Below the pieces are notes generated by a model. That model was not told the DNA's origin, did no database searches, and saw nothing but the letters and a program-made list of their open reading frames with translations. 64,000 nucleotides of DNA. Source: Aggregatibacter segnis ATCC 33393. GTDB taxonomy: Bacteria > Pseudomonadota > Gammaproteobacteria > Enterobacterales > Pasteurellaceae. The DNA is taken from positions 1,920,093 through 1,984,092 of the forward strand of contig NZ_GL622200.1 of assembly GCF_000185305.1 (NCBI RefSeq), given 5' to 3'. The position numbers were made by a program, and so were the translations under genes. Of this stretch, positions 1-12,856 are shown one piece after another. How positions within the stretch are numbered: the first letter of the stretch is position 1; the number at the start of each line of letters is the position of its first letter.

Positions 1-94
1 TTGAGAGTCCCTCTAAACAAACACGGTTATCGATGGTTCAATTTACCAGACTAACCAAAGTATTAAAATTTGTAATGGAGAGATTATTAAGAAG

Positions 95-170
95 TGGTGC
101 TGATAGGCAGATTCGAACTGCCGACCTCACCCTTACCAAGGGTGCGCTCTACCAACTGAGCTATATCAGC
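95..170 (-). tRNA. thrT: tRNA-Thr (GGT)
   Basis: Read on the minus strand this is a 76-nt cloverleaf with anticodon GGT in a 7-nt loop, a TTCGAAT T-loop and an encoded CCA end. It is the last gene of a four-tRNA operon whose order Thr(TGT)-Tyr-Gly-Thr(GGT) equals E. coli thrU-tyrU-glyT-thrT. In E. coli tufB follows directly, so tufB is expected just beyond the left edge. Confidence 0.96.
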
Positions 171-173
171 GCT

Positions 174-248
174 TGGAGCGGGCAGCGGGAATCGAACCCG
201 CGTCATTAGCTTGGAAGGCTAAGGTAATAGCCATTATACGATGCCCGC
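174..248 (-). tRNA. glyT: tRNA-Gly (TCC)
   Basis: Minus-strand 75-nt tRNA. The anticodon loop CTTCCAA gives TCC, the acceptor stem begins GCGGGC, and CCA is encoded. It lies 3 nt upstream of the Thr(GGT) gene, so the two are surely processed from one transcript. Confidence 0.96.
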
Positions 249-285
249 CGTTCTTAATTCATCTGTCCCATCGGTCGCTTAGAAA

Positions 286-370
286 TGGTGGAGGGAGAAG
301 GATTCGAACCTTCGAAGGCTGAGCCGGCAGATTTACAGTCTGCTCCCTTTGGCCGCTCGGGAATCCCTCC
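286..370 (-). tRNA. tyrU: tRNA-Tyr (GTA)
   Basis: Minus-strand 85-nt class II tRNA with a long variable arm. The loop CTGTAAA gives anticodon GTA, and CCA is encoded. It is the second gene of the tRNA operon. Confidence 0.96.
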
Positions 371-399
371 ACTCTAAGTTGGAACTTGAATACGAGAAA

Positions 400-475
<76 letters not shown>

Positions 476-692
476 GTCGTAAACAAGTGAGGCGTATTAT
501 AGGGATTTTTTTATGCCTGACAAGTTTTTTTTTAGTAAATAAAGTTTTTTTTGGTTATTCGTTTAATTATCAAGCAAAAACCCTCTAACGTCGGTGAATT
601 TAGCTGATTATGCAAAAATTTTACTGCTCAATCTCTTATTTATAAGGTATATTTTGCAACCTATCATTGGCTAAAAAAGAGTAATTCAGCAC

Positions 693-1646
693 GTGGACTT
701 TTCGGTTTCTCCTTCTATGTCGGAACAACTTACGCCATTTTTATCATTTGATCGGCAACGTTGGGCGGAATTGCGTAAATCAGTACCGTTAACATTAACC
801 GAACAGGATCTCAAACCTCTGCTTGGAATAAATGAAGAGCTTTCCATTGACGAAGTTCGTACTATCTATTTACCGTTAGTCCGTTTGATTAACTACTATA
901 TAGATGAAAATATTCGTCGCCAAAATGTGTTGCGCCGTTTTCTTGGAGAGAAAAGCACAAACGTGCCCTACATTATTAGTATTGCTGGCAGTGTAGCAGT
1001 AGGAAAAAGTACTTCTGCCCGGATTCTGCAATCGCTCTTAAGCCATTGGCCAAAACAACGTAAAGTCGATTTGATTACGACAGATGGCTTCCTACACCCG
1101 TTAGCATATCTTCAGGAACACAATTTATTGCATAAAAAAGGCTTTCCAATTTCTTACAATACGCCACAACTGATTCGTTTTTTAGCAGATATAAAATCCG
1201 GTAAGCCAAATGTTACTGCGCCAATTTATTCTCATCTAACCTATGACATTATTCCTGATCAATTTAATGTCATCGATCAACCTGACATTCTAATTTTAGA
1301 AGGGTTAAACGTCTTACAACCTAACAGAAATCAAGCCAATGAGCTGTTTGTTTCTGATTTTGTCGATTTCTCTATTTATGTTGATGCGGAAGAAGACTTA
1401 TTAAAAGAATGGTATATTCACCGCTTTCTGAAATTCCGCCAAAGTGCTTTTACCGATCCGAACTCATATTTCAAACATTATGCCAATCTCTCTGAACAAG
1501 AAGCAGTTACCACGGCGGGAAAAATTTGGGATGAAATTAACGGATTGAACCTGAAAGAAAATATTCTACCTACGCGAGAACGTGCCGATTTAATTCTAAA
1601 GAAAGGCGCAAACCATGAAGTCGAATTGGTCACCTTAAGAAAATAA
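693..1646 (+). CDS. coaA: Pantothenate kinase CoaA (type I)
   Basis: Phosphorylates pantothenate in the first and controlling step of coenzyme A synthesis (cytosolic). The 317-aa product carries the P-loop GSVAVGKST (residues 99-107) and the family segments TTDGFLHP and [10 protein letters not shown], and is collinear with E. coli CoaA (316 aa). The start chosen is GTG at 693, preceded by an AAAGAG-like ribosome site. An in-frame ATG at 717 would give 309 aa but has no visible Shine-Dalgarno sequence. It is divergent from the thrU tRNA operon, as in E. coli. Confidence 0.95.
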   Translation: MDFSVSPSMSEQLTPFLSFDRQRWAELRKSVPLTLTEQDLKPLLGINEELSIDEVRTIYLPLVRLINYYIDENIRRQNVLRRFLGEKSTNVPYIISIAGSVAVGKSTSARILQSLLSHWPKQRKVDLITTDGFLHPLAYLQEHNLLHKKGFPISYNTPQLIRFLADIKSGKPNVTAPIYSHLTYDIIPDQFNVIDQPDILILEGLNVLQPNRNQANELFVSDFVDFSIYVDAEEDLLKEWYIHRFLKFRQSAFTDPNSYFKHYANLSEQEAVTTAGKIWDEINGLNLKENILPTRERADLILKKGANHEVELVTLRK

Positions 1647-1647
1647 C

Positions 1648-1691
1648 AAAAAAGCACCGCACTTTTTATTCAAAGTGCGGTGCTTTTTTTA
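1648..1691. terminator. Bidirectional USS-pair terminator between coaA and gyrB
   Basis: Two uptake signal cores in opposite orientation (ACCGCACTT and AAGTGCGGT) form a GC-rich stem flanked by A and T runs. It lies between the convergent coaA and gyrB stops, so it can terminate both. Confidence 0.85.
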
Positions 1692-1699
1692 AGTGAATG

Positions 1700-4183
<2,484 letters not shown>

Positions 4184-4216
4184 CTAAACATAACTGCACT
4201 TAAACGGTACTTAGAC

Positions 4217-6106
4217 TTATTCGGTTGCGCGGGCATTTTTATGTTCGCGGATTAAAGACAGAAACGCTTGTCCGAAACGCTCCAATTTAATCGTACCGAC
4301 ACCGTTAATTTGCAACATTTCAATATTGCTGACCGGTTGGTATTGCGCCATTTCTTGCAAAGTCGCATCGTTAAACACGATATATGGCGGAATATTTTCC
4401 TTATCGGCAATTTGCTTACGCAGGAAGCGCAAACGTGCAAATAAATCTTTGTCGTAAGAACCGACCGCACTTTTGTGCATCATGGCCGTAGTGACGATAG
4501 ACGATAGACGTGGCGTTGCCAATTCCAACGGCATCTCTCCCCGCAAAATCGGCTTGGCGTTTTCTGTGAGCTGTAACGTATTGCCATATTCACCGATCAT
4601 TTGACGCACCAAGCCCAAATGAATGAGTTGACGCAACACGGACTGCCAGTATTCCGTGCTGTGTTCTTTGCCGATGCCATACACACTCAGTTGGTCGTGC
4701 TGCTGGTCACGAATTTTCTGGTTATTCATGCCACGCAAGACGGCAATGACATAATGGGCGCCATAAGATTGACCGGTGCGATAAATTGCCGACATGATTT
4801 TTTGCGCGTCCAACAACCCATCGTATTTTTTCGGCGGATCAAGACAAATATCGCAATTTTGACAGGCGGTTTGACGATGTTCGCCAAAATAATTCAATAA
4901 GACCAAACGGCGACAGGTTTGGCTCTCGGCAAATTCACCGATGGCTTGCAATTTATGCTGTTCGATTTGGCGTTGTGGCGTTTCCGGCTTTTCCATGAGC
5001 ATTTTGTTCAACCACACATAATCCGCCGGATCGTAAAACAACACCGCCTCAGCCGGCAAATCGTCACGCCCTGCACGGCCGGTTTCTTGATAGTAGGATT
5101 CAATGCTACGCGGCAAATCAAAATGTGCCACAAAGCGCACGTTGGATTTATTAATCCCCATACCGAAGGCGATCGTCGCCACCACCACTTGAATGTTATC
5201 CCGCTGAAAATCCCGTTGTACCTTTTCCCGCAAGCTATTTTCCATGCCAGCATGATACGCTGCCGCCCGCACGCCTTTGTTACACAACGTTTCCGCAATG
5301 CGCTCCACTTTGTTGCGGCTGTTGCAATAAACAATGCCACTTTTTCCTTTTTGTGCCACAACGAAACGACACAGCTGCTCCATCGGCTTAAATTTTTCTA
5401 CCAAGGTGTAACGAATATTCGGACGATCGAAACTGCCCACATGAAAGTGCGGTCGATTTAGCCGGAGATTTTGCAGAATATCTTGTTGCGTTGTGGGATC
5501 TGCCGTGGCTGTCAAAGCCATAATCGGCACATTCGGGAAACTGCCTTTTAAGCCACCGAGTTGGGTATATTCAGGGCGAAAATCGTGTCCCCATTGGGAA
5601 ATGCAGTGCGCCTCATCAATGGCGATAAAGCTCACCTGACATAAGGAAATAAATTGGAAAAAACTGTTGGTCATGACTTTTTCCGGGGACAAATACAACA
5701 ATTTTAACTGCCCGGAAATCGCCCTATTTTGCACCTGTTGTTGCTCTTCAAAGGTTTGCGAGGAGTTTAAATAATCCGCTTCTACGCCACTGGCGCGTAG
5801 CTGATCCACTTGGTCTTTCATTAGTGAAATCAATGGCGACACCACCAAAGTCATCCCGTCAAAACACAACGCAGGAATTTGATAGCACAAGGATTTTCCC
5901 GTACCCGTCGCCATAATGACCAAGCAGTCTTGCCCATTTAGCGCCGCCTGGATAATTTCCTCTTGCCCTTTGCGAAACGCTTGATAGCCGAACACCGAAT
6001 GCAACACATTCTTTGCCGTCGCATAAAGTGCGGTGGATTTTGCCGACGATTTATCGAGAAAATCCACCGCACTTTTCATGGGTTCGGATGAGGTCAGGTG
6101 ATTCAT
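4217..6106 (-). CDS. recQ: ATP-dependent DNA helicase RecQ
   Basis: 3'-5' helicase for recombination repair and replication restart. The 629-aa product has Walker A MATGTGKS (residues 65-72; the E. coli protein has MPTGGGKS), [17 protein letters not shown] (from 164), SF2 motif VI (QETGRAGRD), a Cys-rich zinc-binding segment around residues 400-425, an RQC winged helix and a C-terminal HRDC domain. Its ATG shares one base with the cyaY stop (TAATG), which indicates translational coupling. A USS near the start encodes KSAVDF, where this protein is about 20 residues longer than the E. coli one. Confidence 0.96.
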   Translation of the reverse strand: MNHLTSSEPMKSAVDFLDKSSAKSTALYATAKNVLHSVFGYQAFRKGQEEIIQAALNGQDCLVIMATGTGKSLCYQIPALCFDGMTLVVSPLISLMKDQVDQLRASGVEADYLNSSQTFEEQQQVQNRAISGQLKLLYLSPEKVMTNSFFQFISLCQVSFIAIDEAHCISQWGHDFRPEYTQLGGLKGSFPNVPIMALTATADPTTQQDILQNLRLNRPHFHVGSFDRPNIRYTLVEKFKPMEQLCRFVVAQKGKSGIVYCNSRNKVERIAETLCNKGVRAAAYHAGMENSLREKVQRDFQRDNIQVVVATIAFGMGINKSNVRFVAHFDLPRSIESYYQETGRAGRDDLPAEAVLFYDPADYVWLNKMLMEKPETPQRQIEQHKLQAIGEFAESQTCRRLVLLNYFGEHRQTACQNCDICLDPPKKYDGLLDAQKIMSAIYRTGQSYGAHYVIAVLRGMNNQKIRDQQHDQLSVYGIGKEHSTEYWQSVLRQLIHLGLVRQMIGEYGNTLQLTENAKPILRGEMPLELATPRLSSIVTTAMMHKSAVGSYDKDLFARLRFLRKQIADKENIPPYIVFNDATLQEMAQYQPVSNIEMLQINGVGTIKLERFGQAFLSLIREHKNARATE

Positions 6107-6414
6107 TAACCGAGCTGCACCTGCTCACCATGTTTAGCAAGCGCTTCGGTTAGAGCTTGCCAGAAGTCTAAGCCGTCGTTGCTGACCCAACGTCCATTTT
6201 TATAGGCAAAATGGAAACCGCCATTGTGGCTCGCCAACCATAATTCTAACAACGGTTCTTGTTTGTTGATCACAATTTGGCTGCGATCACCAAGCGTAAT
6301 CGTGAACACGGAACCTTGGCGTTCACAATCGGCATCACAATCTTGCGCTTCCAGTTGCTCTTCAATTTCATCCCAAATTTGCTCGATTTTCTGATGAAAC
6401 TCAACGATATTCAT
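6106..6414 (-). CDS. cyaY: Iron-sulfur assembly protein CyaY (frataxin)
   Basis: Bacterial frataxin, an iron-binding regulator of IscS during Fe-S cluster assembly. The 102-aa product begins [19 protein letters not shown], with the acidic first helix, the strand [15 protein letters not shown] and GGFHF typical of the family (E. coli 106 aa). The frame is open a further 37 codons upstream, but the ATG at 6414 matches the family length. It is divergent from lptM-lysA, as in E. coli, and couples into recQ. Confidence 0.95.
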   Translation of the reverse strand: MNIVEFHQKIEQIWDEIEEQLEAQDCDADCERQGSVFTITLGDRSQIVINKQEPLLELWLASHNGGFHFAYKNGRWVSNDGLDFWQALTEALAKHGEQVQLG

Positions 6415-6535
6415 AAAATCACTCCAATAAATGACAGTAGGGCGGAAATTATAAAGATTTTCTGTGCGTTGTGATAGCACAAAGCCGGATTTAGTGGTAA
6501 AAAGAACAGTCAAATTTGAGCACAAGGAACAACCA

Positions 6536-6655
6536 ATGAAAAAACTGATTTCCGTATTTTTACTCGTGACATTGTGTGCGCTAAGTACCGGCTGTGGCGT
6601 TAAAGGTCCATTATATTTTCCTGAACAAGACAGCGCTCAGAAAACAACCAAATAA
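6536..6655 (+). CDS. lptM: LPS-assembly lipoprotein LptM (YifL)
   Basis: Tiny 39-aa lipoprotein with an MKK signal, lipobox LSTGC and the family hallmark GVKGPLYFP directly after the lipidated Cys. LptM/YifL supports maturation of the outer-membrane LPS translocon protein LptD (known family role). The ATG at 6536 is preceded by AAGGAAC; the upstream part of the frame overlaps the cyaY promoter region and is not needed. It lies 18 bp before lysA, the same cyaY/lptM neighbourhood as in E. coli. Confidence 0.92.
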   Translation: MKKLISVFLLVTLCALSTGCGVKGPLYFPEQDSAQKTTK

Positions 6656-6673
6656 CTTTTTATAGGCGACCTT

Positions 6674-7924
6674 ATGGACTTTTTCCAATATAAAAATAAT
6701 CAACTCATGGCAGAAAATTTGCCGGTCAAACAATTGGCCGAACAATTTGGTACGCCGTTGTATGTTTACTCCCGCGCCACCCTTGAACGCCATTGGCACG
6801 CGTTTAATAACGCGTTTGGCGAGCATCCGCATTTGGTGTGTTTTGCCGTAAAATCGAACCCGAATATTGCGATTTTAAACATAATGGCGAAATTAGGTTC
6901 AGGCTTTGACATTGTGTCCCAAGGGGAATTGGAGCGCGTCCTTGCCGCCGGCGGTGACGCGGCTAAAGTGGTCTTTTCCGGCGTTGCAAAATCCCGCCAA
7001 GAAATCGCCCGCGCCTTAGAAGTCAATATTCGTTGTTTCAACGTGGAGTCGGAAGCAGAATTATTGCGCATTAACCAAATCGCCGGTGAAATGGGCAAAA
7101 TTGCCCCGATTTCATTGCGCGTAAATCCGGATGTGGACGCCCACACGCACCCTTACATTTCCACAGGGTTAAAAGAAAATAAATTCGGCGTGAGCGTAGA
7201 ACAAGCTCGAGAAGTCTATAAATTAGCCGCCACCTTACCGAATATTAAAATCGTCGGCATGGATTGCCACATCGGCTCACAACTCACGGAATTACAACCC
7301 TTTTTAGATGCGGTAGATCGCTTAATTGTGCTCATGGAACAATTAAATCAAGATGGTATTCATTTAAAACACTTAGACTTAGGCGGCGGCTTAGGCGTGA
7401 CTTACACGGACGAAACACCGCCACATCCGACAGAATATGCCAAAGCGTTGTGGGAAAAATTGAGTGCCTTTAGCGAACTGGAAATCATCGTCGAACCCGG
7501 ACGCGCCATTACTGCAAACGCTGGGATTTTGGTAACCAAAGTAGAGTATTTAAAATCCAACGAAAGTCGCAATTTTGCCATTGCGGATGCGGGTATGAAC
7601 GACATGATTCGCCCGGCACTTTATCAAGCCTACATGAACATTCTCGAAATCGACCGTACTTTAGCGCGTGAAGAAAAAATCTATGATGTGGTCGGCCCAA
7701 TTTGCGAAACCTCCGATTTTCTCGGCAAACAACGCAAACTTGCCATTGCGGAAGGGGATTATTTAGCCCAACGATCTGCCGGTGCCTATGGCGCAAGCAT
7801 GTCTTCCAACTATAACTCTCGCCCAAGAACAGCGGAAGTGATGGTGGATGGAGATAAAGCGTATCTTATTCGTCGCCGCGAGGCTTTAAACGAATTGTGG
7901 CAATTAGAAAGCTTATTGCCGTAA
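6674..7924 (+). CDS. lysA: Diaminopimelate decarboxylase
   Basis: PLP enzyme that converts meso-diaminopimelate to lysine, the last step of lysine synthesis. The 416-aa product has the PLP lysine in FAVKSNPN (Lys60), the glycine-rich LDLGGGLGV, EPGRAI, and GPICETSDFLG supplying the catalytic Cys. It is co-transcribed with lptM and ends at a strong terminator shared with convergent ridA. Confidence 0.97.
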   Translation: MDFFQYKNNQLMAENLPVKQLAEQFGTPLYVYSRATLERHWHAFNNAFGEHPHLVCFAVKSNPNIAILNIMAKLGSGFDIVSQGELERVLAAGGDAAKVVFSGVAKSRQEIARALEVNIRCFNVESEAELLRINQIAGEMGKIAPISLRVNPDVDAHTHPYISTGLKENKFGVSVEQAREVYKLAATLPNIKIVGMDCHIGSQLTELQPFLDAVDRLIVLMEQLNQDGIHLKHLDLGGGLGVTYTDETPPHPTEYAKALWEKLSAFSELEIIVEPGRAITANAGILVTKVEYLKSNESRNFAIADAGMNDMIRPALYQAYMNILEIDRTLAREEKIYDVVGPICETSDFLGKQRKLAIAEGDYLAQRSAGAYGASMSSNYNSRPRTAEVMVDGDKAYLIRRREALNELWQLESLLP

Positions 7925-7939
7925 CGCAAGGTGAAACAT

Positions 7940-7974
7940 AAAAAATCCCGCAAACTCACTTGCGGGATTTTTTA
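7940..7974. terminator. Terminator between lysA and ridA
   Basis: Stem ATCCCGCAA/TTGCGGGAT with a short loop, A-rich on the left and T6 on the right. It can act in both directions between convergent genes. Confidence 0.88.
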
Positions 7975-7995
7975 TAAACACATCGGTGAACAAAA

Positions 7996-8385
7996 CTACG
8001 CTCTTACCGCAATGGCCTCAATTTCTAAGCCAACATCTTTCGGCAGGCGGGCCACTTCCACACAAGAACGTGCAGGGAAACTCAGATGATGATTTTCTTT
8101 GAAGAAACGCTCATATTCGCCATTGACTGCGGCAAAATCATTTAAATCTTTCACGAATACCGTTGTTTTCACAATATCAGCAACAGTGAGTCCGGCTTGT
8201 TCAATGATCGCTTTCACATTTTCCAAAGACTGACGAGCTTGTGCCACAATGTCTTTCGGCACTTCACCGGTTGCCGGATTGACCGGAATTTGTCCGGACG
8301 TCAGCACTAAATTGCCTAAATCAACGGCTTGTACATAAGGCCCAATCGCGGCTGGCGCCTTCTCTGTATGAACTACTTTCGTCAT
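7996..8385 (-). CDS. ridA: Enamine/imine deaminase RidA
   Basis: Hydrolyses reactive 2-aminoacrylate and other enamines released by PLP enzymes. The 129-aa product is typical of the Rid/YER057c/UK114 family: SGQIP, the substrate-binding arginine in FPARSCVEV (Arg106) and the conserved E in GLEIEAIA (Glu121). The start ATG is preceded by AGGAG. It is a single-gene unit. Confidence 0.95.
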   Translation of the reverse strand: MTKVVHTEKAPAAIGPYVQAVDLGNLVLTSGQIPVNPATGEVPKDIVAQARQSLENVKAIIEQAGLTVADIVKTTVFVKDLNDFAAVNGEYERFFKENHHLSFPARSCVEVARLPKDVGLEIEAIAVRA

Positions 8386-8460
8386 TTTTTCTCCTAACTG
8401 ATGATTTTGTGGAACGCTATTCTACGTTGAAATCGATAACATGTCAGTTACCATACAACA

Positions 8461-8919
8461 CTAATCAAACTCGCTCGGGTCAGAACCCACATAATCCGCA
8501 AAATCCTCTTGATGAAACCCATGTGACAGCATGTATTGCCAAATTTTTTGGCGCATTTTCGGCGGTTGCTTTTCCTTATAATCAGGAAACTTTTTGCGTA
8601 ACACATTTAACGCCAATGCCGACCAATCAATATCGCATTCACGGACAACCGCTTCAATGGTTGCGCTTTCAATCCCTTTTAATTGACGCAATTCTTGTTT
8701 GATTCGATTGATGCCATAGCCTCGTTGAGAACGACTGTTCAAATAACTTTCAGTAAAACGCTGATCACTTTGCCAATTTTTTTGCTGGCAATAGGCAATG
8801 GCTTGGTCAATTTCTTCCTCGGAAAAGGCTTTTTCCTGCATTTTGCAACGCAGTTCAAATTCGCTGTATTCACGGTGAGAAAGTAAATTCATCACATAAT
8901 TAAGGGCAAGGGAGGACAT
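8461..8919 (-). CDS. recX: RecA regulator RecX
   Basis: Small helical protein that binds RecA filaments and limits their extension. The 152-aa product has three-helix repeats with the signatures YSEFELRCKM and SRSQRGYGINRIKQEL. It lies directly downstream of recA on the same strand, as in most proteobacteria, separated by 81 bp that contain a USS-pair hairpin. That hairpin probably keeps recX expression well below recA. Confidence 0.93.
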   Translation of the reverse strand: MSSLALNYVMNLLSHREYSEFELRCKMQEKAFSEEEIDQAIAYCQQKNWQSDQRFTESYLNSRSQRGYGINRIKQELRQLKGIESATIEAVVRECDIDWSALALNVLRKKFPDYKEKQPPKMRQKIWQYMLSHGFHQEDFADYVGSDPSEFD

Positions 8920-8956
8920 ATTGTGTCACTTGTTATTATGGTTAAAAACAGATAGA

Positions 8957-8986
8957 AAAAGTGCGGTCATTTTTAACCGCACTTTT
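8957..8986 (-). terminator. USS-pair hairpin between recA and recX
   Basis: AAAAGTGCGGT and ACCGCACTTTT flank an 8-nt loop. On the minus strand the stem ends in a run of U, so it should terminate most recA transcripts and allow only read-through into recX. Confidence 0.75.
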
Positions 8987-9000
8987 AGACATCACCCATC

Positions 9001-10053
9001 TTATTCGAAGTCAGCTTCACCGGCTTCGTCTTCAACATCGGCGGTAATGGCTGTTTCCGGATGCGCTAACAATTCATCACGCAAGGTGCTTTCAATTAAT
9101 TTCGCTTGCTCCGGATTCTCTTTTAACCATTTCATTGCATTGGTTTTACCTTGACCGATTTTCTCGTTTTCATAGGCATACCATGCACCGGCTTTGCTGA
9201 TGAGCTTGTGTTTTACGCCAAGATCAATCAATTCGCTTTCTTTAGAAATGCCTTCACCGTACAGAATTTGGAAATCCACTTGACGGAATGGCGGTGCCAC
9301 TTTGTTTTTCACCACTTTCACGCGGGTTTCGTTACCAATCACTTCATCGCCTTCTTTGATTGACCCGACACGACGAATATCTAAACGCACAGAGGCATAG
9401 AATTTAAGCGCATTACCACCGGTAGTGGTTTCCGGGTTACCAAACATCACACCGATCTTCATACGGATTTGGTTTATGAAAATCACTAAACAGTTGGCAT
9501 TTTTAATTTGTCCGGTTAATTTACGCAACGCTTGAGACATAAGACGCGCTTGCAAGCCCACATGAGAATCGCCCATGTCGCCTTCAATTTCCGCTTTCGG
9601 CGTTAAGGCTGCAACGGAGTCAACAATAATCACATCCACCGCGCCGGAACGTACTAAGGCATCACAGATTTCTAACGCTTGCTCACCGTTGTCCGGTTGA
9701 GAAACCAACAACTCTTTCACATCCACGCCCAGTTTAGAGGCATAAATTGGGTCTAAGGCATGTTCTGCATCGATAAAGGCACAGGTTTTACCCGCTTTTT
9801 GCGCTTCGGCGATAACAGAAAGCGTCAAGGTGGTTTTACCGGAAGATTCCGGGCCAAAAATTTCAACGATACGTCCCATTGGCAAACCGCCGATCCCTAA
9901 CGCTAAGTCAAGACCAAAGGAACCGGTGGAAATCGCTTCAATATCCAATTTTTGGCTATCGCCTAATTTCATGATAGCGCCTTTACCAAATTGTTTTTCG
10001 ATTTGACCTAACGCGGCTTCGAGCGCTTTTTGTTTTTCTTCTTGAGTTGCCAT
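9001..10053 (-). CDS. recA: Recombinase A
   Basis: Forms ATP-dependent filaments on single-stranded DNA, promotes strand exchange and triggers LexA self-cleavage. The 350-aa product has Walker [10 protein letters not shown] (residues 67-75), [19 protein letters not shown], the L2-proximal [17 protein letters not shown] and an acidic C-terminal tail ([10 protein letters not shown]). The ribosome site GAGGT precedes the ATG. A perfect LexA operator lies 46 bp upstream. Confidence 0.99.
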   Translation of the reverse strand: MATQEEKQKALEAALGQIEKQFGKGAIMKLGDSQKLDIEAISTGSFGLDLALGIGGLPMGRIVEIFGPESSGKTTLTLSVIAEAQKAGKTCAFIDAEHALDPIYASKLGVDVKELLVSQPDNGEQALEICDALVRSGAVDVIIVDSVAALTPKAEIEGDMGDSHVGLQARLMSQALRKLTGQIKNANCLVIFINQIRMKIGVMFGNPETTTGGNALKFYASVRLDIRRVGSIKEGDEVIGNETRVKVVKNKVAPPFRQVDFQILYGEGISKESELIDLGVKHKLISKAGAWYAYENEKIGQGKTNAMKWLKENPEQAKLIESTLRDELLAHPETAITADVEDEAGEADFE

Positions 10054-10098
10054 TTTTTACCTCGGGAAAATCATTATCAAAATTCGCGCTTATAATAA

Positions 10099-10114
10099 CT
10101 GTATCAATATACAG
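10099..10114. promoter_or_regulatory. LexA (SOS) box upstream of recA
   Basis: CTGTATCAATATACAG fits CTGT-N8-ACAG exactly and lies 46-61 bp before the recA start, where a LexA repressor would block the promoter. The site is seen directly; its function follows from the family. Confidence 0.92.
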
Positions 10115-10183
10115 TATCAAGTGAAATTTTGATCTTTTTAAAATTTATGTGATGTCGCTTCCAAAACAAGATTATTTTGCCGT

Positions 10184-12109
10184 TTATTCTGCTTGAGACA
10201 TGATGTCTTCTATGCTTTCTTGGAGTGCCAACCAGTCAACTTCTACCTCTTCTAGCTGCTTTTTCACCTGCACCTGCTCGGCTAAAAGTGCGGTTAATTT
10301 TGCTTTCATTTCTGCGTCGTACAAACTCGGATCCGCCAAATCTGTTTCAATCTGCTGTAACTTAGCCCCCAATTTTTCCATTTGATTTTCCAGCTGCGTT
10401 GCTTGTTTACGTAATGGCGCAAGTTGTTGGCGAAGTTCCGCTTCTTTACGTTTTTGCTCTTTACGGTTGGCAGCAGAATTTTCATTTTCACTGGGCTCAT
10501 TTTGTGCTTTTATCGCCGTTGGCTGCGCGTTTTGCTCGTTTAGCCACTTCTGATAATCTGCCAAATCCCCTTTAAATTCTTCCACTTGCTTGTCATGCAC
10601 CAAATAGAATTCATCCACGGTATTCCGCAACAAATGGCGATCGTGCGATACCAACACCAAAGAACCTTGATAATCCACCAACGCTTCGGTCAACGCCTGA
10701 CGCATATCTAAATCCAGGTGGTTAGTCGGTTCATCCAGCAACAGTAAGTTCGGGCGTTGCCACACAATAAGCGCCAACACCAAACGCGCTTTTTCACCAC
10801 CGGAAAAAGACGCCACCGGCTGATTCACTTTGTCGCCGTGAAAAGCAAAGCCACCTAAATAATCGCGCAGTTGTTGTTCTGTTTGTTGAGGCGCAATTTT
10901 TTGTAAATGCCACAAGGCGCTTTCATCCGCGCGTAACGTATCCAATTGATGTTGTGCGAAATAGCCTAACTGCACGCCTTTCGCCAATTGAATCGTGCCA
11001 CCGGTCGGTGCGATTTCACCCGCCAATAATTTAATTAAGGTGGATTTCCCTGCACCATTTTTACCGAGCAGCCCGATACGTGAACCGGGCACCAAATTCA
11101 GTTTAATTTTACTTAAAATTTCCACCGCACTTTCACCCGAACCATAACCGGCAGAAGCGTTTTCCATCATTAATAAAGGACTTGGCAGGGAAAGCGGTTC
11201 ACGAAATTCAAAATGAAACGGATTATCCACATACGCCGGTGCAATTTTTTCCATGCGTTCCAATGCCTTAATACGGCTTTGCGCCTGTTTAGCCTTGGTG
11301 GCTTTGGCTTTGAAACGGTCAATATAACGCTGTAAGTGATCAATTTTCAGTTGTTGCTGGCGATACATGGCATTTTGTTGTGCTAATTTCGTTGCCCGTT
11401 GCAATTCAAAGGAAGAATAATCGCCCGTGTATTCATTGAGTTTTTGTTGTTCAATATGCAAAATCTTGCCGACAATCGGATCTAAAAAGTCGCGATCGTG
11501 CGAGATCAAAATCAATGTTCCCGGATATTGTTTTAACCAACGCTCCAACCAAATCACCGCGTCCAAATCCAAGTGGTTGGTGGGTTCGTCAAGCAATAAT
11601 AAATCAGATCGACAAATCAAGGCTTGGGCCAAATTCAACCGCATCCGCCAACCACCGGAAAATGCCTTCACCGGCTGTTCCAATTCCGCCTGAGAAAAGC
11701 CCAAACCGTGCAACAATTCGCCGGCGCGTGCTTCAATCGTCCAAGCATCAATGGCATCAAGTTGATTATGCAACGTGGCAATCGCATTACCGTCGTTGTC
11801 CGCGTTCGCTTGTTGCAACGCCCGTTGCAGACGGCTGTATTCACGGTCGCCCTGAATCACATAATCAATGGCGCGGCAATCCAGTGCGGGCGTTTCTTGA
11901 TTCACCCACGCCAACGCCCAGGTTGACGGGAAAGACACCTCGCCACCTTCGGCGCTCATTTCATTTTTAAGCAACGCAAATAAGGAGGATTTGCCACAAC
12001 CGTTTTTGCCGACTAAGCCAACTTTTTGTCCAGGATTAATGGTAGCGTTCGCGTTTTCGAGGAGCGTAGTCAAGCCCCGTTTTAGGGTTAAATTTGTGAA
12101 AAAAAGCAT
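10184..12109 (-). CDS. yheS: ABC-F family ATPase YheS
   Basis: Soluble tandem-ABC protein of the ABC-F translation-factor group, which acts on ribosomes rather than in membranes. The 641-aa product has two nucleotide-binding domains: Walker A GKNGCGKSS (34-42) with FSGGWRMRLNLAQAL, and GKNGAGKST with FSGGEKARLVLAL. LLLLDEPTNHLDLD occurs in each, joined by the P-site tRNA-interaction linker (AKATKAKQAQSRIKALERM). A charged coiled coil forms the C-terminus. It is close to E. coli YheS along its whole length. Confidence 0.93.
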   Translation of the reverse strand: MLFFTNLTLKRGLTTLLENANATINPGQKVGLVGKNGCGKSSLFALLKNEMSAEGGEVSFPSTWALAWVNQETPALDCRAIDYVIQGDREYSRLQRALQQANADNDGNAIATLHNQLDAIDAWTIEARAGELLHGLGFSQAELEQPVKAFSGGWRMRLNLAQALICRSDLLLLDEPTNHLDLDAVIWLERWLKQYPGTLILISHDRDFLDPIVGKILHIEQQKLNEYTGDYSSFELQRATKLAQQNAMYRQQQLKIDHLQRYIDRFKAKATKAKQAQSRIKALERMEKIAPAYVDNPFHFEFREPLSLPSPLLMMENASAGYGSGESAVEILSKIKLNLVPGSRIGLLGKNGAGKSTLIKLLAGEIAPTGGTIQLAKGVQLGYFAQHQLDTLRADESALWHLQKIAPQQTEQQLRDYLGGFAFHGDKVNQPVASFSGGEKARLVLALIVWQRPNLLLLDEPTNHLDLDMRQALTEALVDYQGSLVLVSHDRHLLRNTVDEFYLVHDKQVEEFKGDLADYQKWLNEQNAQPTAIKAQNEPSENENSAANRKEQKRKEAELRQQLAPLRKQATQLENQMEKLGAKLQQIETDLADPSLYDAEMKAKLTALLAEQVQVKKQLEEVEVDWLALQESIEDIMSQAE

Positions 12110-12187
12110 TGGTTTATAATGAATTTAATATAAGATATTGATTTGTAAAAAGACGCGTTATTTTCCACTTTTTTCTCGGAGTTGCCA

Positions 12188-12805
12188 ATGTTTGATTCTC
12201 TCGTCGTTCAATTCGTGGTGCTGTGGGCGGTCATCGATCCGATCGGTTCTATTCCCGTTTATTTAACCAAAACAGTGGGCCTTTCAGTGGAAGATCGCCG
12301 CAAAATCGCCTTAAAAGCAGTCATGATTTCCGCCGGTATTTTAATTTTCTTCCTCATCGCCGGACAAGCCTTGTTAGAAGCTATGCAAATTCCCCTCACC
12401 GCCTTCCAAATTGCCGGTGGTTTGGTGTTATTGCTGTTCGCTTTGACTATGATTTTCGGCGAAGGCAAACCGGAACAAGAAATCAGACTCTCATCCAATC
12501 TGAACGAACTGGCGGTCTATCCGTTAGCCGTGCCGTCTATTGCCTCACCCGGCGCCATGATGGCCATTGTATTACTCACAGACAACCATCGTTTCAGCCT
12601 GTTCGATCAAACCATGACAACGTTAATCATGCTTTCTGTGTTGTTGATTACCTATCTTTTATTCCTCGCCGCCAACCGTATTCAACGCTGGATTGGTAAC
12701 ACCGGCGCAGCAGTGATTAGTCGAGTCATGGGATTAATTTTAGCCGCCGTTGCCATTAATAATATGTTGGTAGGGATTCGCGATTTCTTTACGCAAATGA
12801 GTTAA
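12188..12805 (+). CDS. yhgN: MarC/YhgN family inner-membrane protein
   Basis: 205-aa membrane protein of the MarC family (six predicted helices), with the family opening WAVIDPIGSIPVYL and PLAVPSIASPGAM. The transported substrate is unknown for the family. I start at ATG 12188, with GGAG 6 nt upstream, rather than the TTG two codons earlier. Divergent from yheS. An insertion sequence lies 25 bp past its stop and seems to have separated it from a downstream USS terminator. Confidence 0.88.
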   Translation: MFDSLVVQFVVLWAVIDPIGSIPVYLTKTVGLSVEDRRKIALKAVMISAGILIFFLIAGQALLEAMQIPLTAFQIAGGLVLLLFALTMIFGEGKPEQEIRLSSNLNELAVYPLAVPSIASPGAMMAIVLLTDNHRFSLFDQTMTTLIMLSVLLITYLLFLAANRIQRWIGNTGAAVISRVMGLILAAVAINNMLVGIRDFFTQMS

Positions 12806-12856
12806 TCGATTTATTTTCTACAAAGTGATTTGCCCCCAAAAAGTTGGACAGGTTAG

